NCBI GenBank assembly: GCA_040388665.1
Contig: JAZKBL010000013.1
Span: 1 to 64,000 of the forward strand
Direction of reading: 5' to 3'
Length of the DNA: 64,000 bases
DNA from: DAHVFY01 sp040388665
Lineage (GTDB): Bacteria > Chlamydiota > Chlamydiia > Chlamydiales > Rhabdochlamydiaceae
Below the pieces are notes generated by a model, which searched no databases, had not been told where the DNA came from, and saw only the letters and a list, made by a program, of their open reading frames with translations. The position numbers and the translations under genes were made by a program. This document shows positions 1 through 7,624 of the stretch, piece by piece (position 1 is the stretch's first letter; each line of letters opens with the position of its first letter).

Positions 1-438
1 GGCCTTCGGCGTTACGAGATCTCCGCTTTTGCAAAAAAGAGCAAATACTCCCGTCATAATGTGGGCTATTGGACAGCACGCCCCTTTTTAGGACTTGGCC
101 CCTCAGCTTTTAGCTACTGGGATAAAAAGCGCTATCGCAATACAGCCAACCTTGCAGCTTATGCACAAGCATTATCTACCGGATTCTCTCCTATCGACTT
201 TGAAGAAGAGTTGCTTTATCCAGATAACATCAATGAATTATTAGCCGTCCAGCTACGCCTTGTCGATGGTGTTGATCTTCCCGCCTTCGAGGCTCGGCAT
301 GGCCCCCTTCCCGCTACAACCCTTGCAAATCTCCTGGAAGCTACAAACAAAGGCTGGCTTACCCCCTCTCCTAGCCACGCCAAACTCACTCCAGACGGCC
401 TCCTCTTCTACGACTCCTGCGCCGCTCTTATCATCTAA
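1..438 (+). CDS. hemW: HemW-like radical SAM protein, C-terminal part (partial)
   Basis: The gene enters from the left edge in frame 1 and ends at TAA 436-438, so only about the last 145 residues are visible. The string RRYEISAFAKKSKYSRHNVGYW followed by FLGLGPSAFSY is the conserved central-to-C-terminal block of the HemW/HemN-like family (compare YEISNFA..G..CRHN..YW and LGIGPGA). The radical SAM CxxxCxxC motif would lie upstream of the window. HemW proteins are now thought to be heme chaperones rather than true coproporphyrinogen oxidases; chlamydial copies are usually annotated hemN. The tail (ELLAVQLRLVDGVDL and GWLTPSPSHAKLTPDGLLFYDS) fits the HemW C-terminal winged-helix domain. Family assignment is firm; the exact function is family knowledge. 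Confidence 0.85.
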   Translation, partial: GLRRYEISAFAKKSKYSRHNVGYWTARPFLGLGPSAFSYWDKKRYRNTANLAAYAQALSTGFSPIDFEEELLYPDNINELLAVQLRLVDGVDLPAFEARHGPLPATTLANLLEATNKGWLTPSPSHAKLTPDGLLFYDSCAALII

Positions 439-542
439 ATAAACCTCTTTCAAAATTCAATTTTTGAGTATACTTACCCCCCTTTAAGCAAGCGAGGGCA
501 AGATGACGTTTGAAGAAGAATTTTATCAGTTCCATCTATGCA

Positions 543-579
543 TGAAAAAAGGGCAGAGCTGTTATCCAGCCCTGCCCTT
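543..579 (-). terminator. Intrinsic terminator of the 757-aa protein gene
   Basis: Read on the minus strand, a 13-bp stem (arms 549-561 and 567-579, one G-U pair) with a 5-nt loop is followed by a run of T. It lies about 75 nt past the stop codon of the leftward gene ending at 656. It fills part of the 217-base gap 439-655, where I see no other convincing feature. Confidence 0.85.
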
Positions 580-655
580 AAAAACCTCAATCTATCAATT
601 CTCGATTAGGTTAGCCCAATCTCCTCAAACCAATCACGATCGGTATTAAAATTCT

Positions 656-2929
656 TTAGTTTGTTTTTTTATCGATGTTCGACCCAATGCTGTTAATATT
701 ATTATCAAATAATGAATAGTTCTGTTCGGCATTATTAACTTGGCCGCTATAAGGAAGAGAGAAGTTCTTTAATATAGCATTACCAACTGATTTTCCTCCC
801 AATTCTTTAATTTTGCGTTTTTTTAAGTCTATTTTAATTTGTAAGTTGCCAGCTTTATCTGCTAGATTGTTCTTTTTTTCTACATCACTAACATTGCAGC
901 TCTGTACCGCTTGTACAAGTTTTTTCTGTTCTTGCTTTAATTTCTTAACTTCACGTTCTAATTTTTTACGTTCTCTTCCGTTATCTGGTCCATATACCAA
1001 TTCTTCAAGCTTCTTGTAGCCTTTTCTAATTCCGCCAGCAACAAATCCTCGACGTGGGGCTTTACCTTCTTCTGCTACAACGCCATTTTCATTGACGTTA
1101 TTCAGTTGAGCTAGAAGTACTTCTACCTCTATTATTTTTTGTAGAATACGATCTTCAACAAGAGGTGTAATTTTTGATACTTCATCCCTTACTTGCACCT
1201 CTTCGTGTAATAGCTTACTTAATTTACCCGATACTTCTTGTAAATTTTGTGTTAGTGCTTCGATCTTCTTATCTTGATGTACATGAAATGCTCGATCACC
1301 ATCTCTTCTCTGTATAATTTCATCTATTTTAAGCTCTAATGCTTGTTCTTTCTTAGACAGCTTCGCCGGTTTTTTACCAAGCAAGCCTTCAAGACGTGCT
1401 ATCTGCTCATCTAAGCGAAGCTCTAATCCCTTCATTTTTGCATATCTAGGATCTCTAACGCTTAATGCACTTGAAGATGATAGTTCTTGTCGAACCTCAT
1501 TTCTAAATTTCTTAAGATCTTTGTAGAAATTTTCTACTGTCGATTTATCTAAGCTCTTGTCATAGATCTTACCGACTGTTGGGCCAGCAAGAAGTATGCT
1601 TCCACCAATTGCGACACCTGTGATTGCAAGTCCTGCAACGAAAATTGCTGCCGCTGCGTAAAGACCTACTTTAACAACTTTACCAAGTATTCTAGCACCT
1701 ACGATTGCTGTAAGGGCTGTGATAACAATAGGTAGTTTAACTGCAAGGCCTACTACGCCAAGAACCGATGTTACTAGTTTTTCCGGGCCAGAATTCATCA
1801 AGCCAGCAGCATTCATCGGTACTTGAGCCAACGCCATTGGTGTTCTTGCAACAACCGATCCAACGTTCCAGGCTCTTCTTACATCGTTAACTAAAGTATA
1901 TTTTGCTCTAGAAATAAATGATGCTCTCTCAAGAGGTTGTATTGCATTTATACTTTGTCTAGTGAGTGGTTTTAATCCCTTTTTTGCTCTGAGTTTGTTT
2001 TCTTCAACAATTTGTTCGTCACTTGATTTCTTTAAGTTTACAATAAATTCATTAGCTTTTTTTATCTTTGATTCACTATAAGCCGCTTCTGCAGCCCTTC
2101 TTCGAAGTTCACCACTTGAAACTAAATGGTTACCAGATCTGTACATAAGAATAAGTATGTGTTTTTGACGTTTATTTTGACTCAAAAATTTATAAATATT
2201 CATCTGTGATGGATTTAACGCATTAGTCCCTTTATATTTTATTGCATTCAAAAAAGTATTAGCTTTGTCATAACCTTCTTGTCGAGTCTTAACCTCACCA
2301 TTTTTCATCAAAAAATCAGCAATCTTGTTTTTTAAAGCATTTTCTTCATTCTTAGTGTATTCAATATCTTTTTTAACGTAGAGCAATTCATTCAAGTCTG
2401 CTGTTGAAACAGTAAGACCGAGGATTTTTTCAAGATCAGCAACTTTGCTAGCATTGGTATGGCGGATTTCGCTTCTTTTGAGCATTTGAAGACTTTGTTT
2501 TCCGCCCATGCCATCTTTAACACTACGGCTTGTTTCATCATCGATAAAAGATTCTGGAAGGAAAACGTTGATTGTATTGCGTTTTAGGCTACTACCTAGA
2601 GATTTACCACCACCGACAACACCATTACCAGCAGCTTTACCACCACTGATAATACCATTTTTCACCTTGTTAACGCCGGCAGCTATTTTATCTCTAGCAG
2701 CTCGTGCGTTTTCGCTAACGCCTTTTTTGATTTTAGCAAATCGACCTTCTTTAACTTCCGAGATATCTTGTTTATTATCATTTTGTGGATGAAGATTAAC
2801 TATCGTGGAAAATAGGTTATTTTCATTTATGATAATGTTATCCACGGAACTATGATTAGGATTGTAACTACCATAAGCATTATTAATATTATTTATATTG
2901 TTGTTTACACCGTTTGCTGATCCTGACAT
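656..2929 (-). CDS. Inclusion-protein-like large membrane/coiled-coil protein
   Basis: A 757-aa protein I do not recognise as a named family. The first 60 residues are Asn-rich and unstructured-looking. Residues about 60-120 are Gly/Lys-rich. Residues about 385-450 form one long hydrophobic block that can be read as two or three closely spaced membrane helices. Residues about 495-700 are charged and heptad-like (coiled coil). A long hydrophobic pair without a cleavable signal, plus coiled coil, resembles chlamydial Inc or type III effector proteins, but this is inference from layout only. It sits between hemW and the methylase/holA pair, where C. trachomatis, as I recall, carries unrelated-looking secreted proteins. 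A good ribosome site (AAGGAG) precedes the ATG at 2929. It has its own promoter and terminator. Confidence 0.75.
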   Translation of the reverse strand: MSGSANGVNNNINNINNAYGSYNPNHSSVDNIIINENNLFSTIVNLHPQNDNKQDISEVKEGRFAKIKKGVSENARAARDKIAAGVNKVKNGIISGGKAAGNGVVGGGKSLGSSLKRNTINVFLPESFIDDETSRSVKDGMGGKQSLQMLKRSEIRHTNASKVADLEKILGLTVSTADLNELLYVKKDIEYTKNEENALKNKIADFLMKNGEVKTRQEGYDKANTFLNAIKYKGTNALNPSQMNIYKFLSQNKRQKHILILMYRSGNHLVSSGELRRRAAEAAYSESKIKKANEFIVNLKKSSDEQIVEENKLRAKKGLKPLTRQSINAIQPLERASFISRAKYTLVNDVRRAWNVGSVVARTPMALAQVPMNAAGLMNSGPEKLVTSVLGVVGLAVKLPIVITALTAIVGARILGKVVKVGLYAAAAIFVAGLAITGVAIGGSILLAGPTVGKIYDKSLDKSTVENFYKDLKKFRNEVRQELSSSSALSVRDPRYAKMKGLELRLDEQIARLEGLLGKKPAKLSKKEQALELKIDEIIQRRDGDRAFHVHQDKKIEALTQNLQEVSGKLSKLLHEEVQVRDEVSKITPLVEDRILQKIIEVEVLLAQLNNVNENGVVAEEGKAPRRGFVAGGIRKGYKKLEELVYGPDNGRERKKLEREVKKLKQEQKKLVQAVQSCNVSDVEKKNNLADKAGNLQIKIDLKKRKIKELGGKSVGNAILKNFSLPYSGQVNNAEQNYSLFDNNINSIGSNIDKKTN

Positions 2930-3002
2930 AACTATCTCCTTATTAAGGTTTTTTTATTGTTTTTTATTTGTTAATGATAAATTTTTACTGTTTATACATT
3001 TA

Positions 3003-3031
3003 ATTATATCAATTGTATAATTTATTATCAA
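3003..3031 (-). promoter_or_regulatory. Promoter of the 757-aa protein gene
   Basis: On the minus strand TTGATA (3026-3031) and TATAAT (3003-3008) are separated by 17 bases, giving a leader of about 65 nt before the ATG at 2929. The surrounding gap 2930-3146 is very AT-rich and holds no gene. Confidence 0.75.
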
Positions 3032-3146
3032 TGATTAATGTTTTTAATTGATATGTTTAATATTGGTTATTAATAAGATAAGGTTAAAAATAATTACATA
3101 AAGTAGTAAAAACTACACTTGAATAAAGGGTGAAAAGAGGTGGATT

Positions 3147-3818
3147 TTAGGGATAAAAAAGGAAAATGGCGGGTTTTTTATCGATCGGAGGCAAAGGGAG
3201 TTTTTTCCAGTGGCGGATGGGGTGGGTATGAACGGTCTCGGCTGGACCTGTTAGGTCTGAGGCGACAGAGAGCATCGTATTGTCTCTGAGGCTCTTAATA
3301 AGGAGGGTGAGGAGCTTTTCATTGCGGTAAGGGGCCTCAATGAACAGGTGGGTGATTTTTTGAGTTTGTAATGTAAGTAATTGAGATACAAGGCGTTCTG
3401 GCTCGCGTTCGAGGTAGCCGTGGAACGTGAAGGCTTGTGCGGGCAGGCCAGAGAGCATAAGTGCAAGGGGGATGGAAGAGGGGCCAGAATACGCTTTTAC
3501 CGGGATATTAAGGGCTCTTGCTTTCAAGACAAGTTCTCTACCGGGATCGGCAAGGCATGGGAGTCCGCAGTCGGAGACAAGGCCCCAGCACTCCCCTTTT
3601 TTGAGTGGCTCTAGAAGCTCTGCAAGGTCTTTTGTGTGCTCATTGAGGAGGGTCTGAGGAAGATCGAGTCTACCGAAATGTTTTAAGAAGATGCGTCCCC
3701 CTTTGGGGCTTTCTGCGATGAGTCCGTTAAGTGTTGAGACGGCCTTAGCAATGCTTGGAGTGAATGTATCGTAGGGGGTGGATTCTGGACTTAGGAGATT
3801 AGGAAGGAGTAAGAGCAT
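3147..3818 (-). CDS. Tetrapyrrole-methylase-fold SAM methyltransferase (RsmI/YraL-like)
   Basis: A 223-aa protein with the TP-methylase signature: GLVSDCGLPCLADPGRELVLKA (the SDAGxPxxxDPG loop), KAYSGPSSIPLALMLSGLPAQAFTFHGYLE (the GPSA..AL..SG block) and LFIEAPYRNEKLL (the EaPyR motif). These are hallmarks of RsmI-type enzymes, which methylate the 2'-O of C1402 in 16S rRNA. The protein is shorter than classical RsmI (about 280 aa) and lacks its N-terminal start, as in the chlamydial YraL-type homologue (CT048 as I recall). The exact substrate is therefore uncertain. The start overlaps the end of holA by 20 bases, so the pair is probably one transcript. Confidence 0.8.
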   Translation of the reverse strand: MLLLLPNLLSPESTPYDTFTPSIAKAVSTLNGLIAESPKGGRIFLKHFGRLDLPQTLLNEHTKDLAELLEPLKKGECWGLVSDCGLPCLADPGRELVLKARALNIPVKAYSGPSSIPLALMLSGLPAQAFTFHGYLEREPERLVSQLLTLQTQKITHLFIEAPYRNEKLLTLLIKSLRDNTMLSVASDLTGPAETVHTHPIRHWKKLPLPPIDKKPAIFLFYP

Positions 3819-4779
3819 TTTTATAAAGTGTGAGTTTGGTGGTGAAGATTTCTAAAAGGAGATCGGGCGCAATGCCGGAGCTTTTGGCATGAAGCTCTAA
3901 TTCAAAGAGGGCTTCAAGGCCTTTTCTAAAATATTTAGCGCCGTATTTACGTGTGTGGGTAGTAAATTTCTCTGCTTGAGAGGATTTTAAGTAAGGGATA
4001 CTGCCATCTGCGATCTGCATACCAACCTGGAGGTGGTAGCGAAGCTGACCGATTAAGGTAATGAGAAACGAGGCGTCGATGTTTGGAGGTAATGATAGAG
4101 CGCTATCCCAGATGATATTTTCAGCAAGCTGCCAGCCTGTGAGGCTATGGTGGGAAGTGCAGATGGCTTTTGCATCGTCAAGAGTAATGCGGCTGCGGCT
4201 GCCGGCGTAAGCAATGAGTTTAAAGAGCTCGCCGTGAAGAGCTGCCATATCAAAGCCGACTTCTTTTAACAAATGTGCTGTAAGGGTGGCGTCGAGAGTT
4301 TTTTCTTGAGCTATCGCTTCTTTAGTGAGATATTCACGAAGCCTTTTTTCCTTATCCCAGGGCTTTTCTTCAGACAAGTCGAGCAGTACGGCTTCTTTTT
4401 TTATTTTTTCATAAAAATCTTGGCATCCTTTAAGAGAGGTTGCTGTCACAATAAGAAAAGAAGAGCTGAAAGACTTAAGAAGATAAGCAGCAAGCTGCTC
4501 CATGGCGGGCTTTTTAAGTTTATCCAGGCTATCGAGAATGGTCAGAGGGCGTTTGCCAAAAAGAGAAAATGTGCCAAGCTCTTCGATCACCTTTTCTATA
4601 GCGACGTCTATTGCATCGAAGCGAACCTGTGTGTCAGGGGCAGAGGCTTCTATAATAGTTTCAACAATTTTTCTTCTTTCAAACTCGGTTGGAGCCACAA
4701 CCATATAGATACAGGCAAGATGCTTCAGTGCAGCTTCTTGCAGATGTTTTTCAAAAGCATTTAGAGATGTGAATTTCAT
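3799..4779 (-). CDS. holA: DNA polymerase III delta subunit-like (HolA)
   Basis: A 326-aa protein with the layout of the clamp-loader delta subunit. It has an N-terminal Rossmann-like part (YMVVAPTEFERRKIVETII, then FSLFGKRPLTILDSLDKLKKPAMEQLAAYL), a middle helical part (DAKAICTSHHSLTGWQLAENIIWDSALS) and a C-terminal collar-like helix bundle ending in ELELHAKSSGIAPDLLLEIFTTKL. Delta has no intact Walker A, and none is seen. It opens the sliding clamp during loading. Family divergence is high, so the call rests on the FSLF..R.L..LD block, the collar motif and its position next to the methylase and Hc2-like gene, as in Chlamydia. Confidence 0.75.
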   Translation of the reverse strand: MKFTSLNAFEKHLQEAALKHLACIYMVVAPTEFERRKIVETIIEASAPDTQVRFDAIDVAIEKVIEELGTFSLFGKRPLTILDSLDKLKKPAMEQLAAYLLKSFSSSFLIVTATSLKGCQDFYEKIKKEAVLLDLSEEKPWDKEKRLREYLTKEAIAQEKTLDATLTAHLLKEVGFDMAALHGELFKLIAYAGSRSRITLDDAKAICTSHHSLTGWQLAENIIWDSALSLPPNIDASFLITLIGQLRYHLQVGMQIADGSIPYLKSSQAEKFTTHTRKYGAKYFRKGLEALFELELHAKSSGIAPDLLLEIFTTKLTLYKNALTPS

Positions 4780-4831
4780 AGACTCCTTAAGATAACATTT
4801 TCAAATATCATGATCACTATAAAAATAATTG

Positions 4832-4861
4832 TTGACAACAGTATAAAAAAACCAATACACT
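4832..4861 (+). promoter_or_regulatory. Possible promoter of the Hc2-like gene
   Basis: TTGACA at 4832-4837 is a perfect -35 box. The best -10 is TACACT at 4856-4861 (18-base spacing, 4 of 6). In Chlamydia the late gene hctB is read by sigma28; I do not see a clear sigma28 site here. Confidence 0.4.
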
Positions 4862-4898
4862 CAAGGTTAAGGGCGAATGCCTTTACAAGGAGTTCATT

Positions 4899-5072
4899 AT
4901 GATGGCACGATCTACAAAAAAGGCTTCTTCGAGGTCTACGACGCGAAAAGCTTCCACGGCTAGAAAACCGGCGGTAAAGCCAAAAGCGAAAAAGACGATG
5001 TTCCAAAAGTTGCTCACCGCAGAAGGCTGGAAACGTCTCATGATGGGCAAAATGCGCAAAAAGTCCAGATAA
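4899..5072 (+). CDS. Small Lys/Arg/Ser-rich Hc2-like DNA-binding protein
   Basis: A 57-aa very basic protein. The first half is a low-complexity Ala/Ser/Thr/Arg/Lys tail (ARSTKKASSRSTTRKASTA, then KPKAKK) like chlamydial histone-like protein Hc2. The last 25 residues (FQKLLTAEGWKRLMMGKMRKK) could form one amphipathic helix. It is preceded by AAGGAG six bases before ATG 4899; a second ATG follows directly. Hc2 condenses the nucleoid late in the developmental cycle. This copy is much shorter than typical Hc2 (about 165-200 aa in C. trachomatis). Its position beside holA and the YraL-type methylase matches hctB in Chlamydia as I recall it. Gene reality is well supported; the role is inferred. 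Confidence 0.75.
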   Translation: MMARSTKKASSRSTTRKASTARKPAVKPKAKKTMFQKLLTAEGWKRLMMGKMRKKSR

Positions 5073-5080
5073 CTCTCCTT

Positions 5081-5194
5081 ACGCATTTCTTTCTTTGCGT
5101 CTTTGCGTCTTTGCGTTAAATTTCTTAAGCTATCAAGCGCGTTTAGTTAAAAAACTTAACGCAAAGGCGCAAAGACGCAAAGAAAGAAATGCGT
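5081..5194. repeat. Inverted repeat element A (CTTTGCG family)
   Basis: Two 38-base arms (5081-5118 and 5157-5194) are reverse complements at 37 of 38 positions around a 38-base spacer. The arms are built from repeated TCTTTGCG units. It lies between the convergent Hc2-like gene and rimO, touching the rimO stop codon, so it could act as a bidirectional terminator. It belongs to a family also seen at 14357, 29251 and about 31029. Confidence 0.9.
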
Positions 5195-6561
5195 TAAATG
5201 AGGGTGAGCTTTGTTTGTGGCTTGATCGGGCGAATGGCTGTGCCGATGAGGTCGTAATCTGCAACGTCTGTGATTTCTACTTCGTGCAGCATGCCAAAGG
5301 CTTCGACGTTGCGGCAGTCATTAATGATGACCTGGCCATCGATTTCTGGGCATTGTCCAGAAAATCTACCGTACATGAGGTGTTCGGTTTCTGGGTGGTA
5401 GCCTTCTATCATGACTTGAAGCTTCTTGCCTATGTACTTCTTGTTCCATTTGCGTACGGTTTTAAGCTGCGCTAAGCACAGTTTTTGATACCGTTCTTCC
5501 TTAACCTCTTCACTGATATGATTGGGCAATGAGGCTGAGTGGGAGGCTTCTTCTCTTGAGTATTTAAAAATGCCGATGTTATCAAGAGGGTATTTTTTTA
5601 CAAAATCAAGGAGCTCTTCAAATTGCTCTTCTGTTTCTCCTGGGAATCCGACCATAAGGCTTGTGCGGATCACAATGTCAGGAAGGCGCGCGCGCAGCTT
5701 TGTGAGAACATCTAAGATCTGACTGCGAGAGGTCTTACGCTTCATCGCTTTGAGCATTTCATCGTTAATATGTTGTAAGGGCATATCGAGGTAGCGACAG
5801 ATACGTGGATCATTGGCCAAAATATCGATCAAATCGTCTGTGATTTCATCTGGATAAAGATAAAGAAGACGGAGCCAGAAATCTTTTTTCTCAACTTTGA
5901 GCATCTCCTTTAAGAGGTGTTCAAGTCCGGTTTTTTCTTTCCGCTCTTTGCCATAATCGCCAAGGTCTTGCGCAATCAAAATCACTTCATGGACGCCTTG
6001 ATTTAAAAGCGTGCGGAACTCTTTCATGACTTGGGATTCGTCTTTACTGCGCAACGGGCCTTTGATTGTGGGGATGATACAGAATGAGCATCGCTTGGCG
6101 CACCCTTCAGCGATTTTAAGGTAGGCGTAATGCTTCGGTGTTGATACTTTACGGGGAACTTCGCCCCACTCGAGGTAGCTTCTAGCGGAAGTGACGGCCT
6201 CTCCTGGAGTTTTGGCCTCAACTGCTTCTAAAATTTTTTCCATATCCCCTGAGCCCAAAAGATAATGGACCTCTGGGTATTTGGTCTTAATTTCCTGTCC
6301 GTGCTTTTGTACCATGCATCCGGCAACAACGAGCTTGGCGTCGAATTTTTTCTCTTTCAGAAGAAGGCCGATAGTGTCTATAGATTCTTGACGGGAAGCT
6401 TCTAAAAAGCCGCATGTGTTTACGACAAGATAGTCTGCTTCTTCGAGTTTATCGGTTGCTTCATAACCAGCCCTGAGGAGTATGCCAAGCATCACTTCAG
6501 TATCAACGAGGTTGCGCGCGCAACCAAGACTTGTAAAATGTATCTTATTTCCAGGTATCAT
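5194..6561 (-). CDS. rimO: Ribosomal protein S12 methylthiotransferase RimO
   Basis: A 455-aa radical SAM methylthiotransferase. The N-terminal UPF0004 domain carries Cys14, Cys50 and Cys82 (SLGCARN, VNTCGF, AGCMVQK) for the auxiliary iron-sulfur cluster. The radical SAM cluster is Cys154, Cys158 and Cys161 (GCAKRCSFCIIP). A C-terminal TRAM-like region follows. SLGCxxNxVDTE and the motif KIAEGCAKRCSFCIIP mark RimO rather than MiaB. It thiomethylates the conserved Asp of S12. The stop codon overlaps repeat element A. Start ATG 6561 is the only plausible one, yet a -10 box sits just upstream, suggesting a very short or absent leader. Confidence 0.93.
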   Translation of the reverse strand: MIPGNKIHFTSLGCARNLVDTEVMLGILLRAGYEATDKLEEADYLVVNTCGFLEASRQESIDTIGLLLKEKKFDAKLVVAGCMVQKHGQEIKTKYPEVHYLLGSGDMEKILEAVEAKTPGEAVTSARSYLEWGEVPRKVSTPKHYAYLKIAEGCAKRCSFCIIPTIKGPLRSKDESQVMKEFRTLLNQGVHEVILIAQDLGDYGKERKEKTGLEHLLKEMLKVEKKDFWLRLLYLYPDEITDDLIDILANDPRICRYLDMPLQHINDEMLKAMKRKTSRSQILDVLTKLRARLPDIVIRTSLMVGFPGETEEQFEELLDFVKKYPLDNIGIFKYSREEASHSASLPNHISEEVKEERYQKLCLAQLKTVRKWNKKYIGKKLQVMIEGYHPETEHLMYGRFSGQCPEIDGQVIINDCRNVEAFGMLHEVEITDVADYDLIGTAIRPIKPQTKLTLI

Positions 6562-6569
6562 GTGGGGAG

Positions 6570-6599
6570 ATTATAAGCATTTCCTTAATTTAAACTCAA
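6570..6599 (-). promoter_or_regulatory. Promoter of rimO, nearly leaderless
   Basis: On the minus strand TTGAGT (6594-6599), 18 bases, then TATAAT (6570-6575). Transcription would begin around 6563, one or two bases before the ATG at 6561. Confidence 0.5.
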
Positions 6600-6691
6600 T
6601 TGACTTTTTCTTCCTTTGTGCCTTGGCATTGAAATCTTGGTTTTTGAATTTGTTATGTATAAAAAACAAAAAATCCAGTATAGATTCTGGG

Positions 6692-7624
6692 ATGAAATGG
6701 TATTTGGTTCGAAAAACAGGAATTTTTCTAGCGTCTCTCTTCCTTGTGGCATCGCTCACCTTCTTTTTGATGCAAGCGATTCCGGGTGATCCGTTTACGC
6801 AAGAGCAAGCGATTCCTGAAGAGATCTTAAAAGCGATGTACCACCATTATGGTCTTGATCAGCCGTGGTATGTGCAGTATGGAAAATATTTAAAAGGACT
6901 CATTACCGGCAATCTCGGCCCTTCCTTTAAATATCAAGGCAGATCCGTTAATGAAATTATTATGGAAGGGTTTCCTGTCTCTTTTGCTCTTGGCTCTTTT
7001 GCGTTAACTCTTGCGACTTTCTTTGGCCTTACTTTAGGTGTGATTGCTGGCTTTAGACATCAAAGGTGGCAAGACCACACCGCGATGATTGCAGCTGTAA
7101 TCGGTATTTCTGTGCCGAGTTTTATTCTTGCGACCTTTCTTCAATATATTTTTGCAATGAAACTTGATCTTCTTCCTGTTGCGCGTTGGGGATCTTTTAG
7201 TCATGCAATCCTCCCTGCCATGGCACTTGCTGCAATGCCAACAGCATTTATCGCTCGGATGACGCGTGCAAGTGTCGTTGAGGTGCTTCAAAGCGATTAC
7301 ATATTAACAGCCAAAGCAAAAGGTTTGGGTGTGATCAAGATTGCGTTTTCCCATGTCCTTAAAAATGCTCTTTTACCTGTCATTACTTATCTTGGACCTT
7401 TAACTGCGAGCATCATTACAGGCAGTTTTGCAATTGAAAAAATTTTTGGCATTCCAGGGCTTGGACAATGGTACGTGGTGAGCATTATGAATCGGGATTA
7501 TACGGTGATCATGGGAACGACGGTCTTTTACAGTTTTCTTTTGATGGTTTGTGTGTTTTGCGTAGATCTTCTTTATTGCGTAATCGATCCAAGAATGAAA
7601 AAGGGTAACTATGTTTACAGATGA
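6692..7624 (+). CDS. oppB: Oligopeptide ABC transporter permease OppB-like
   Basis: A 310-aa inner-membrane permease. I chose ATG 6692 (MKWYLVRKTG...), because the open frame upstream reads through the rimO promoter and a repeat arm and gives non-family sequence. Six membrane segments can be seen. Family marks are AIPGDPFTQE near the N terminus, RMTRASVVEVLQSDYILTAKAKGL (the EAA loop that contacts the ATPase) and GSFAIEKIFGIPGLGQWYV at the end. It imports di- or oligopeptides. It overlaps oppC by 14 bases, first gene of oppBCDF. Confidence 0.9.
   Translation: MKWYLVRKTGIFLASLFLVASLTFFLMQAIPGDPFTQEQAIPEEILKAMYHHYGLDQPWYVQYGKYLKGLITGNLGPSFKYQGRSVNEIIMEGFPVSFALGSFALTLATFFGLTLGVIAGFRHQRWQDHTAMIAAVIGISVPSFILATFLQYIFAMKLDLLPVARWGSFSHAILPAMALAAMPTAFIARMTRASVVEVLQSDYILTAKAKGLGVIKIAFSHVLKNALLPVITYLGPLTASIITGSFAIEKIFGIPGLGQWYVVSIMNRDYTVIMGTTVFYSFLLMVCVFCVDLLYCVIDPRMKKGNYVYR

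Noticed and set aside
503..649. 48-codon rightward ORF after hemW
   Set aside because: It runs through the terminator hairpin of the opposite gene, has weak start context and no recognisable motif.
4776..5086. Leftward ORFs over the Hc2-like gene
   Set aside because: Antisense shadows of the basic protein, whose ribosome site and composition support the plus strand.
5095..5475. Rightward ORF containing NAKAQRRKE
   Set aside because: It reads the right arm of repeat element A and then the antisense strand of rimO; such ORFs are spurious products of the repeat.
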